Positions 43,573 through 52,118 of a stretch of 64,000 bases of DNA are shown here, piece by piece. A program made the position numbers and the translations under genes. This DNA is from Parvimonas sp015257355 (GTDB lineage: Bacteria > Bacillota > Clostridia > Tissierellales > Peptoniphilaceae). Under the pieces are notes generated by a model that ran no database searches, was not told the DNA's origin, and saw only the letters and a program-made list of their open reading frames with translations. Each line of letters begins with the position of its first letter. Position 1 is the first letter of the stretch. The stretch lies in assembly GCF_050262165.1 (NCBI RefSeq), contig NZ_CP189844.1. One strand, given 5' to 3'.

Positions 43573-44526
43573 TGTTAGAGGAAGATTTTTACAGAACGTA
43601 TTCAAAATATCTAAGAGATATTTATGGAGAAAAAAGTTTATAAGTTACCTGTTAAATTAAATTTGAGCTGTCCTAATAGAGATGGAAAATATCGCTACAG
43701 GAGGTTGTATTTTCTGTGGAGAAGAAGGTGGTTCTTTTGAAAATTGCCATATTTCTATGTCTGTTAAAGATCAAGTTTTGAGAAATAAAGAATATATTTC
43801 TAAAAAATATAATGCGAAAAAATTTATTGTGTATTTTCAAAATTTCACAAATACTTATCTTGGAATGGACGATTTTAAAAAGATGATAGAAGATAGTATT
43901 GTTGATGATGATATAATTGGTATTTCTTTATCAACAAGGCCGGATTGTATTTTAGAAGAACAATTATTATTTTTGAAAGAATTTCAAAATGGCAGAAATT
44001 TAGAAATTGACTTTGAACTTGGATTACAAACTGTAAATTATAGAACTTTAATTAAACTTAACAGAGGACATACATTGGCTGAATTTATAAATGCAGTCAA
44101 TTTAATTCATAAATTTGGATTTAGAGTTTGTACACATATTATTGTTGGATTGCCTTGCCTTGGGATGATGAGATAGATATGGTTGAATCTGCAAAGATTT
44201 TATCTGCTTTAAATGTTGAAGAGGTTAAATTACATTCGCTATATATTGTTAAAAATACAGTTTTAGGAGAAATGTACTCAAAAGGAGAAATTGAGTTGAT
44301 AACGAAGGAAAAGTTCATTGATTTAGTTATAGCTTTTTTGAGAAATCTAGATAAAAATATAGTGTTACAAAGATTGCTTGGTCGTGTACCAGAAGAAAAT
44401 AGTCTTTTCTGTAATTGGAATACGAGTTGGTGGAAAATTAGAGATGAAATTTTAGTAAAAATGGAAAAAAATAATTATAAACAAGGTGATTTGTTTAATA
44501 ATTTTGAAGGAGTAGTGAAAAAATAA
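43572..44526 (+). CDS. Radical SAM protein of the YhcC/TIGR01212 type, three frame breaks
   Basis: Restored length 315 residues. The FeS/SAM-type Cys segment reads SCPNRDGNIATGGCIFCGE, as in this family, whose function is not known. FSTRPDC- and ELGLQT-type segments and HIIVGLPWDDEIDMVESA are also present. Breaks: an extra A in a run of six at about 43629-43635, an extra A at about 43687-43690, and a five-base tandem duplication (TTGCC twice, 44149-44158). Correcting all three gives one continuous conserved frame. Confidence 0.82.
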
Positions 44527-45197
44527 TGAAAAAAAAACTATGGACTTTTTGATGTTATAGGACCAATAATGATTGGACCATCAAGTTCTCACACTGCAGG
44601 AGCTTGTAGACTTGGACGTATTGCTAAAATAATCTATGCAAGAGATATAAAGAAAGTAAAGTAATTTTTCATTTACATGGTAGTTTTAAAAACACATACC
44701 AAGGTCATGGCACTGACAGAGCTTTAGTAGGTGGAATTTTAGGGTATGATACTGATGATGAAAGAATTAGAGATGCTTTAAATATTGCAAAAGGTAGAGG
44801 AATTGATTTTTCTTTTGTTCCAATGGATTTGTTATATGCTCATCCTAATACTGTTAAAACTGAATTCATTGACCAAAATGGAGAAAGTTTCTATGTAATT
44901 GGTTCATCAATTGGTGGTGGAGCAATCGAAATTACGAATATAAATGGTGTTGAAGTTAAATTTGGAGGATTGTATAATACTATAATCCTCAAATATAATG
45001 ATAGATATGGAATGATTGCACAAGTAAGTACAATTTTAGCTGAAAACAAGATAAATATCGGTAGTTTAATTATGAATAGAGAAGACGGAGTTGCTTCAGC
45101 TATCATGGAAATTGATGGTGGAATTGATGAAATGGCTATTTATAGAATAAGTAAATTACCAGATATGTTAGAATGTATGATTTTAAAACCATTATAG
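44526..45197 (+). CDS. sdaAB: L-serine dehydratase, iron-sulfur-dependent, beta subunit, two frame breaks
   Basis: Restored length 223 residues: NYGLFDVIGPIMIGPSSSHTAGACRLGRIA is the hallmark N-terminus, HLHGSFKNTYQGHGTDRALVGG follows, and the C-terminal 70 residues are an ACT domain (YGMIAQVSTILAENKINI). Breaks: one A too many in the A9 run at 44528-44537 and one A too few at about 44646-44650. With the alpha subunit it converts serine to pyruvate and ammonia. It overlaps the preceding gene by one base. Confidence 0.9.
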
Positions 45198-45205
45198 GAG
45201 GTTAT

Positions 45206-46089
45206 ATGATTTCTTCAGGAGCACAATTATTAAGATTATGTAAAGAGAAAAACAAAAAAAAATTAGTGAAATTGCATTAGAATATCAATTAGAAGAAATG
45301 GATATAACAGAAGAACAACTTATGGATATGCTTAGAGAAACTTATGAAGTTATGAAAGCATCTGCATCTGATGTTATTACTAATGATAAAATCAATCCAT
45401 TTAAAATAACTGGTGGAAATGCTAAGAAAATATTAAGACATGCACAAAGTGGAAAAAGCATTTTAGGAGAGTCTATGGTAACTGCAATTGCTAGAGGTTT
45501 TTCAACATCAGAAGTAAATGCAGGTATGGGAAAGATTGTAGCTGCACCTACTGCAGGGGGAGCTGGAATTTTACCGGGAAGTCTTTCTTGGATACAAGAA
45601 GAATTTAATTATACTGATGATCAAATGCTAATGGCGCTTTTAGTTTCTGGAACTGTTGGAAGAATTATTGCAACAAATGCAACTATTTCTGGAGCTGAGG
45701 GTGGTTGTCAAGCAGAATGTGGAGCGGCTACTGCAATGAGTGCTGCTGCAATAGTTGAATTACACGGAGGAACACCAGAACAATCTTTAATAGCTGCATC
45801 TTTTGCGATGCTTATGGTATTGGGATTGGTGTGCGACCCTGTTGCAGGGCTTGTGGAATTCCCATGTGCATTAAGAAATGGGTCAGGAACAATTAATGCT
45901 TTAGTTGCAAGTGATATTGCACTTGCGGGTGTTGAATGTATTGTACCTTTTGATGAAGTAGTTCAAGCAATGTATGAAGTTGGAAATGCACTTCCTGAAA
46001 CATTAAGAGAAACTGCTTTAGGTGGATGTGCTGCCTGCCCATCTGCTAAAAAAATGGAATGTAAGGTATTCCCAAATAGATTAAGTTAA
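45206..46089 (+). CDS. sdaAA: L-serine dehydratase, iron-sulfur-dependent, alpha subunit, one frame break
   Basis: Restored length about 294 residues. The Cys that hold the 4Fe-4S cluster are in GAEGGCQAECGAA, VCDPVAGLVEFPC and GGCAACPSAKKMEC. AAPTAGGAGILPG is the other hallmark. The frame is broken in an A9 run at about 45254-45262. AGGAGG precedes the start. It forms an operon with sdaAB. Confidence 0.92.
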
Positions 46090-46093
46090 TAAA

Positions 46094-46112
46094 ACGGACG
46101 ATTAAGTCCGTA
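46094..46112 (+). other. Hairpin between sdaAA and the tRNA
   Basis: ACGGAC and GTCCGT pair around six bases. There is no T run. It could be a processing or partial stop signal before the tRNA. Confidence 0.5.
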
Positions 46113-46115
46113 TAT

Positions 46116-46200
46116 GTAGAAATGGTGGAACTGGTAGACACGCTATCTTGAGGGGGGGTAAGCACAGCTTGTGAGGGTTCGAGTCCCTTTTTCTGCACCA
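46116..46200 (+). tRNA. tRNA-Leu (GAG), with a suspect G run in the anticodon arm
   Basis: Acceptor GTAGAAA pairs with TTTCTGC, then A and an encoded CCA. The D arm has the leucine-type GTGGAACTGGTAGACAC, the long variable arm AAGC-ACA-GCTT is present and the T arm holds GGTTCGAGTCC. The anticodon loop reads TTGAGGG, so GAG. The 3' side of the anticodon stem reads GGGGT and does not pair with CTATC; if the seven-G run were five it would read GGTAA and pair at four of five positions. Confidence 0.85.
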
Positions 46201-46232
46201 ACTCCGTTAGATAAACTAACGGAGTTTTTTTA
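46201..46232 (+). terminator. Terminator after tRNA-Leu
   Basis: ACTCCGTTAG and CTAACGGAGT pair, then TTTTTT. Confidence 0.93.
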
Positions 46233-46287
46233 TTGGGAATGTTTTAAATATAAAATGTTTAAGTATTATTATAAGGTAATTAATAAA

Positions 46288-46317
46288 GATTGAGTAATTA
46301 AACTCAATCTTTTTTTG
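46288..46317 (+). terminator. Intrinsic terminator
   Basis: GATTGAGT and ACTCAATC flank AATTAA, then seven T. Confidence 0.85.
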
Positions 46318-46406
46318 TAAAAAAGATCAATAAAAATTTTTTATTAAAAACCATAAAAAAGTACTAATATTTGTATATTTTTGTCGCTTTACTGTCCGAT
46401 TTTAAA

Positions 46407-46435
46407 TTGACATCAAAATAAAAATGGTGTAAAAT
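46407..46435 (+). promoter_or_regulatory. Promoter of the rnf operon
   Basis: TTGACA, 17 bases, TAAAAT (46430-46435). Confidence 0.82.
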
Positions 46436-46547
46436 AATTATGAATACAAGTTTTTAAAAATATTTTTGTATATAAATGATTTTTGTTATTATTAATTTTA
46501 TTTATTAAAAAAAAAAAAACTTGTGATACTAAAAAGAGGTGAGTAAA

Positions 46548-47875
46548 GTGAGCGTGAACACTTTTAAAGGTGGAAAGCATATCCATGACTTTAAAGAGTT
46601 GACTAATTCAAAACCTGTTAATTTTGGTTTTGTACCAAAGGTAGTAACAATACCTCTATCACAACACTCAGGAGCACCAGCTACTTGTTTGGTTAGTAAG
46701 AATGATTTAGTAAAAGTTGGACAAAAAATTGGAGAAGCCTCAGCTTTTATTTCTGCTAATGTTCATTCAAGTGTTAGCGGTAAGGTTAAGTCTATTGACG
46801 AGATTATGACAGCTACTGGAGTTGTGTGTCAAGGAGTAACTATCGAAAATGATGGTTTAGACGAATTAGGATATGAAGAAAAAAAAATTTAACAATTGAC
46901 GAAGTAAGCGCGACAGACATAATAGACGCCATTAAAGAAGCCGGAATTGTCGGCCTTGGTGGTGCAGGATTTCCTACTCATGTTAAGTTAACAGCTAGAG
47001 AAGGACAAGTTACAGACTACATAATAATAAACTGCGCTGAATGTGAGCCATATTTAACAAGCGATCAACTTATGATGGAATTATATCCAGATAAAGTTGT
47101 TATGGGACTTTTACTTGCAATGAAGGCAATGGGTGCTAAAAAAGGTATTCTAGGTATTGAAGATAATAAGCCTCTTGCTATTGATAAGTTAAAAGAAGCC
47201 GCTAAGCCTTATCCTGAGGTAACTGTAAGTGTCGTAAAGACAAAATATCCTCAAGGAGATCAAAAGAGACTTATCCAAGCTACAACAGGAATAGTTGTTC
47301 CTTCTGGAGCATCAACTTCTGCGGTTGGAATTAGAGTGATAAATGCAAATACTGCTATTGCTATTAATGATGCAGTTCTTCATGGTAAGCCATTATATGA
47401 AAAATTGGTTACAATGACTGGACATGCACTTAAAGAACCGCAAAATGTTATGGTTAGAGTAGGATCTAAAGTTTCTGATGTTGTAGAATATATTGGGGGA
47501 TATGCTAGTGAACCTGGAAAGATTATTTCAGGAGGACCTATGATGGGTGAAACACAATATACTCCAAATGTAGCTACAGCTAAAGCTATGGGTGGATTGC
47601 TTTTCATGACTCAAGAAGAGAGCGCCCCTAAAGCTGTAAGTCCTTGTATTAGATGCGGTAGATGCGTTGATATTTGTCCTGTGTACTTACAGCCTTTATA
47701 TTTACAGCTATATACTTTGAAAAACAAAGTTGAAGAAGCGGAAAAACTACATTTAATGGATTGTATTGAATGTGGTTCTTGCTCATATATTTGTCCGTCA
47801 AACAGACCTTTAGTTGAAACTATCAGACTTGGAAAAGCTGAAGTTAGAAAACAAGGTAAAGGAACTAGAGCATAA
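46548..47875 (+). CDS. rnfC: Rnf complex subunit C, one frame break
   Basis: Restored length 442 residues. It has the RnfC N-terminal FKGGKHIHDFKELTN, the NADH/FMN region (GLGGAGFPTHVKL, spanning the break) and two 4Fe-4S motifs, CIRCGRCVDICP and CIECGSCSYICP. It takes electrons from or gives them to NAD at the membrane. The A9 run at about 46879-46888 breaks the frame; ten restore it. I chose GTG at 46548, five bases after AGAGGTGAG; a GTG at 46539 falls in that site. Confidence 0.9.
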
Positions 47876-47885
47876 GGAGGGTACT

Positions 47886-49340
47886 ATGGACGAAAAAGAT
47901 TTAAAAGTTGAAGTCCCTTCTGAAAATGGAACGGACCTTGAGACAAATGAAGTGGTATCTGAAAATGTTGAAGAAGTAAAGGAAGTAACTGAGGTTGATA
48001 CAGAAACTGTTGAAACTGCTTCTGAAACTAAAGAAACAAAGTCAGAAAGACCAGTAAGAGAAAGAAGAGAAAGAGCTCCTAGAGAGCCGAGAGAAAGATC
48101 TGAAAGACCTGTAAGGGAGAGAAGATCAAGAGTTGCATCAGAGGAAGAAACAACAACTTCTGATACAACTGAAACTAAAGAATCAGGTGAAGAAGCAAGT
48201 GCTGAAAGACCTGATAGAGAAAGACGTGAAAGAACTCCTAGAGAACCTAGAGAAAGAGCTGAACGTCCTGCTAGAGAAAGAAGAGAAAGATCAACAGAAG
48301 CTAGTGCAGATTCTGAAGAGAAGCCTGCAAGTGAAAGAAGAGAAAGACCTGCTAGAGGTAGAGGTAGTGAAGAACCTCAAATGAAATTATTTGTTGGCTC
48401 ATCTCCTCACATACGAAGTGAAGCAACTGTAAGTACAGTTATGAGAGATGTTGTTATAGCTTTAATACCGACTTTATTAGCTGGAATTTACTTCTTTGGA
48501 TTAAGAGCTTTATTGGTAACATTGGTATCAGTAGCTTTTGCTGTTGGTTCAGAATATGTTTACGAAAAATTAACTCATAGACCAATTACTATAAATGATT
48601 TTTCTGCAGTAATTACTGGTATGCTTTTAGCATTCAACGTTCCTGCTACAATTCCTTATTGGATGATAGCACTTGGAAGTATGTTTGCTATAATCATAGT
48701 TAAACAATTATACGGTGGACTTGGAATGAACTTTATGAACCCTGCACTTGCTGCAAGAGCTGCGTTATTAGCATCATTTCCAACTGCAATGTCAAATTAT
48801 GCACCACCTAACTCAGGAATTTCAAATTTAATAAATTCATCAACTTACTCTTCATTGGATGCTGCAACTTTTGCAACTCCTTTATCAAAGGGAACTCAAG
48901 TTAATTTCCTTGAAGCATTCATTGGTGTAAGAGGAGGTTGTATTGGTGAAGTTTCAACTATATGCTTATTAATTGGAGCTGCATATTTATTATACAGAGG
49001 AGTTATTCAACTTAGAATTCCACTTGTATTTATATCTACAACTGCTGTTGTATTAGCTCTAACAGGAACAGCTATAGCTGATTTACCGGTTCAAGTTTTA
49101 ATGGGTGGACTTATATTAGGGGCATTCTTCATGGCTACTGATTATGTATCAGCTCCCGTTAATAGAAAAGCTCAAATATTTTTCGCTATGGGTTGTGGTA
49201 TAATAACTGCACTTATTAGAAACTTTGGTAATTTACCTGAAGGTGTAAGTTATTCAATTCTATTTATGAATATATTTACTCCACTTCTAGAAAAATATTG
49301 TGTCCCTAAAGTATTTGGAGAAGGGAGAGTTAAAAAGTAA
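47886..49340 (+). CDS. rnfD: Rnf complex subunit D with a long Arg/Glu-rich N-terminal extension
   Basis: 484 residues. The membrane part starts at about residue 166 (MKLFVGSSPHIRSE) and has the usual helices. The flavin-attachment site is a TFAT-type sequence, DAATFATPL. The first 165 residues are an added, highly charged region: an acidic Thr/Glu/Val part, then two blocks of ERPVRERRERAPREPRER-like repeats. The strong AAGGAGG site at the first ATG, and no site before the internal ATG (48381), show that the extension is translated. It should lie in the cytoplasm and be disordered. Confidence 0.92.
   Translation: MDEKDLKVEVPSENGTDLETNEVVSENVEEVKEVTEVDTETVETASETKETKSERPVRERRERAPREPRERSERPVRERRSRVASEEETTTSDTTETKESGEEASAERPDRERRERTPREPRERAERPARERRERSTEASADSEEKPASERRERPARGRGSEEPQMKLFVGSSPHIRSEATVSTVMRDVVIALIPTLLAGIYFFGLRALLVTLVSVAFAVGSEYVYEKLTHRPITINDFSAVITGMLLAFNVPATIPYWMIALGSMFAIIIVKQLYGGLGMNFMNPALAARAALLASFPTAMSNYAPPNSGISNLINSSTYSSLDAATFATPLSKGTQVNFLEAFIGVRGGCIGEVSTICLLIGAAYLLYRGVIQLRIPLVFISTTAVVLALTGTAIADLPVQVLMGGLILGAFFMATDYVSAPVNRKAQIFFAMGCGIITALIRNFGNLPEGVSYSILFMNIFTPLLEKYCVPKVFGEGRVKK
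48041..48355 (+). repeat. Coding repeats in rnfD
   Basis: Two copies of an approximately 90-base unit encoding a run of about 30 residues (ERP-RERRER-PREPRER-ERP-RERR), at about 48045-48132 and 48206-48295, plus a partial third copy. Confidence 0.75.
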
Positions 49341-49918
49341 TGAAAGAATCTATTAAATTAACTGTAAGATTATTTTTAATTACTGCAATTGCAGGTTTTG
49401 TTCTTGCATTTGCTAATAGTTTTACTTCTCCTGTAATTAAAGAAAGAGAAAAGACTCAATATGAGGCAGCTTTGAAAGAAGTTTTTGCCGATGCAGATAA
49501 GTTTGAAACTCTTGATGAAGCAAAACTTGAAGCAATTAAAACAAAGATAAAAAATATTGAAAAAATAGAAGTTGCGAAGAAATCAGATAAAACTGTTGGT
49601 TATGTATTTAAGACTTTAGGAAAAAATGGTTATGGTGGAGATATTTCAATGCTTATGGCTGTAAATACTGAAAATCAAACGATAGTTGGATTTAAAGTTT
49701 TAAAACATAGTGAAACACCAGGACTTGGAAGTAGAGTAACAACGGAAGAATACGCTAAAAGCGTTATTGGAAATAAAGTTACTGAACATTTAGTTAAAAA
49801 TTTACATCCTGATGCAGATAATGATATTCAAGCAATAACTGGAACAACAATTAGTGTTAATGCTGTTCTAAATGGATTGAATGGCGCTATAGACGCATTA
49901 CAAGAAATTGGAAAGTAG
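49340..49918 (+). CDS. rnfG: Rnf complex subunit G
   Basis: 192 residues: one N-terminal membrane helix and an extracytoplasmic FMN-binding domain. The covalent FMN threonine is in AITGTTISVNAV. GLGSRVTTEEYAK is also typical. Its start shares a base with the rnfD stop. Confidence 0.93.
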   Translation: MKESIKLTVRLFLITAIAGFVLAFANSFTSPVIKEREKTQYEAALKEVFADADKFETLDEAKLEAIKTKIKNIEKIEVAKKSDKTVGYVFKTLGKNGYGGDISMLMAVNTENQTIVGFKVLKHSETPGLGSRVTTEEYAKSVIGNKVTEHLVKNLHPDADNDIQAITGTTISVNAVLNGLNGAIDALQEIGK

Positions 49919-49928
49919 GAGGGTTAAT

Positions 49929-50546
49929 ATGAAATTAAAAAAGATTTTCTTTGATGGTATATTTGCTAATAACCCTGTACTTGTTCAACTTGTTGGTATG
50001 TGTTCTGTATTAGCCGTAACAACAAGTGTTACAAACGCAATAGGAATGGGTTCTTCAGTAATATTCGTAGTAACATGTTCAAATATTGTAATTTCAAGTT
50101 TAAGAAAGTTTATTCCAGATAAAGTAAGAATACCTGCTTATGTAGTAGTAATTATAGCTACATTCGTAACATTAGTTCAAATGTTCTTAGCTGCGTATTT
50201 ACCTGCACTTTATGATAGTTTAGGACTTTTCATACCACTTATAGTAGTAAACTGTCTAATTTTAGCAAGAGCAGAGTCTTTTGCATCAAAGAACACAGTA
50301 TTCTCATCTATGATTGATGGTATAGGACAAGGCGTTGGATTTACATTTGCATTGATAGTATTATCAAGTGTTCGTGAAATTTTAGGAAATGGAACATGGC
50401 TTGGTTTTCCAATCCTTGGAAAAAATTATGTAAGTATAGGTGTTATTACACAAGCTCCAGGAGCGTTTATTATTCTTGGACTTTTAGTAGCTGGATTTAA
50501 TATGTTAAGTAAAAGAGTTAGCGCTAAAAAAGAAGGAGGTAACTAA
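49929..50546 (+). CDS. rnfE: Rnf complex subunit E
   Basis: 205 residues, six membrane helices. It carries the RnfE pattern NPVLVQLVGMCSVLAVTTS and VVNCLILARAESFAS with a conserved Cys in each half. ATG at 49929 follows AGGAGGG. It forms the membrane core with RnfA. Confidence 0.93.
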   Translation: MKLKKIFFDGIFANNPVLVQLVGMCSVLAVTTSVTNAIGMGSSVIFVVTCSNIVISSLRKFIPDKVRIPAYVVVIIATFVTLVQMFLAAYLPALYDSLGLFIPLIVVNCLILARAESFASKNTVFSSMIDGIGQGVGFTFALIVLSSVREILGNGTWLGFPILGKNYVSIGVITQAPGAFIILGLLVAGFNMLSKRVSAKKEGGN

Positions 50547-51121
50547 TGGGTACTATATTAAAAATTTTAGTTGCATCAATTTTAGTAAATAACTATGTTT
50601 TGGGACAATTCTTAGGAATTTGTCCGTTGATTGGTGTATCAAATAAAGTAGAAACTGCTTTTGGTATGGGTATGGCGGTTACTTTCGTAATTACTATTTC
50701 AAGCGCAGTAACTTGGATGATCCAAAAGACATTATTAGATACTTTAGGACTTGAATATTTACAAACTATAGTATTTATCCTTGTAATAGCAACTTTGGTA
50801 CAATTTGTTGAAATGGTTCTTAAGAAAATGAGTCCAAATCTTTATAATGCTTTGGGTGTTTTCCTACCACTTATCACAACAAACTGTGTAGTTTTAGGTG
50901 TTGCGATTACAAATATTCAAAAAGAATATAATTTGTTAGAAACAATTTTTAATGGTATGGGTGCTTCTCTTGGATTCTTATTAGCTATCGTATGCTTAGC
51001 TTCAATAAGAGAAAAATTAGAAGTTACAGAGGTTCCTAAAAATCTTGAAGGAGTTCCTCTAACATTAATTACAATTGGACTTATGTCTCTAGCATTTTAT
51101 GGATTTGCTGGATTAGTATAG
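50546..51121 (+). CDS. rnfA: Rnf complex subunit A
   Basis: 191 residues, six membrane helices. NNYVLGQFLGICPLIGVSNKVE and LITTNCVVLGVAI show the two conserved Cys that hold the membrane iron-sulfur site. The start shares a base with the rnfE stop. Confidence 0.94.
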   Translation: MGTILKILVASILVNNYVLGQFLGICPLIGVSNKVETAFGMGMAVTFVITISSAVTWMIQKTLLDTLGLEYLQTIVFILVIATLVQFVEMVLKKMSPNLYNALGVFLPLITTNCVVLGVAITNIQKEYNLLETIFNGMGASLGFLLAIVCLASIREKLEVTEVPKNLEGVPLTLITIGLMSLAFYGFAGLV

Positions 51122-51131
51122 AGGTGAGATT

Positions 51132-51968
51132 ATGAATGAAATAATGGTACCAGTTTTATTACTTAGTATTTTAGGTATTTTATTTGCATTAATTCTTGCA
51201 TTTGCATCTAAAGTATTTTTCGTAAAAGTTGATGAAAAAGTTATACAAGTAAGAAATGAATTGCCAGGAGCAAACTGTGGGGCTTGTGGATTCCCGGGTT
51301 GTGATGGGCTTGCAAAAGCTATTGCTGAAGGTAGTGCTGGAATAAATTCTTGTCCTGTTGGTGGAGCTGACTTGGTTGGAAGACTCGCTAAACTTATGGG
51401 TACTGAAGCTGGTGAAGTTCAAAGAATGGTAGCTTGCGTAATGTGTCAAGGAGATAAAGATTTAGCAAAAGAAAAATACATATATACTGGCATTAGAGAT
51501 TGTAGAGTAAACAACTCAATGCAAGGCGGAAGTAAGACTTGTGCTTATGGTTGTTTAGGCTGTGGTACTTGCCAAGATGTTTGTGCATTTGATGCAATAG
51601 AAATGATAAATGGACTTGCAGTTGTAAATAAAGAAAATTGTACTGCATGTAACAAATGTATTGAAATTTGTCCAAAGAACTTAATTGAATTAGTTCCTTA
51701 TGAACAAACAGTAATGGTAAAATGTAAGAGTTTTGCAGCAGGAAATGTAGTTAAAAATGCTTGTAAAGTTGGATGTATCGGTTGTAAAATGTGTGCAAGA
51801 GTTTATCCGGAAGCATTTGTTATCGAAAATAATTTAGCAGTTCTAAATTACAAACATGGTTTAGATGAAGACTTACTTTTACAAGCTGCGGATAAATGTC
51901 CTACTAATGCAATTCATCCAGGATTAGCAAAAAAAAAAATGGCTGAAAAAGTTAATGAAGTAGCATAA
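51132..51968 (+). CDS. rnfB: Rnf complex subunit B (ferredoxin-like)
   Basis: 278 residues. It has an N-terminal membrane helix, the GANCGACGFPGCDGLA 4Fe-4S motif, and two or more CxxCxxC sets (GCLGCGTCQDVCAF, CTACNKCIEICP, CIGCKMCARVYP). In the last motif the expected final Cys is Tyr (VYP in place of VCP). It passes electrons from ferredoxin into the complex. It is the last gene of the operon. Confidence 0.94.
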   Translation: MNEIMVPVLLLSILGILFALILAFASKVFFVKVDEKVIQVRNELPGANCGACGFPGCDGLAKAIAEGSAGINSCPVGGADLVGRLAKLMGTEAGEVQRMVACVMCQGDKDLAKEKYIYTGIRDCRVNNSMQGGSKTCAYGCLGCGTCQDVCAFDAIEMINGLAVVNKENCTACNKCIEICPKNLIELVPYEQTVMVKCKSFAAGNVVKNACKVGCIGCKMCARVYPEAFVIENNLAVLNYKHGLDEDLLLQAADKCPTNAIHPGLAKKKMAEKVNEVA

Positions 51969-51977
51969 ATTTATGAA

Positions 51978-52006
51978 GAAAAGAGCGAAGAAATTTGCTC
52001 TTTTTT
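51978..52006 (+). terminator. Terminator of the rnf operon
   Basis: AAAAGAGC and GCTCTTTT pair around an AT loop, then T. Confidence 0.8.
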
Positions 52007-52037
52007 ATTTGAAATTTTATATTTTTCACAAAAAAAC

Positions 52038-52066
52038 TTGACTTGAAAACATTTCCATATTATAAT
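52038..52066 (+). promoter_or_regulatory. Promoter of the EF-G-2 gene
   Basis: TTGACT, 17 bases, TATAAT (52061-52066). Confidence 0.88.
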
Positions 52067-52118
52067 AACCATAAGGTATTAATTTATCTATTTTACAAAT
52101 TGTAAGGGGGAATTAGAT

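Larger units (their letters stand above)
46233..46547 (+). other. Intergenic region before the rnf operon
   Basis: No gene. It contains a second terminator (46288-46317) and the rnf promoter (46407-46435), then a leader of about 105 bases with a long A run (46507-46519). Confidence 0.6.

Noticed and set aside
48133..48384. ORF of 83 residues inside rnfD
   Set aside because: It is a second frame of the Arg/Glu-rich repeat, which stays open because of the repeat composition; no RBS.
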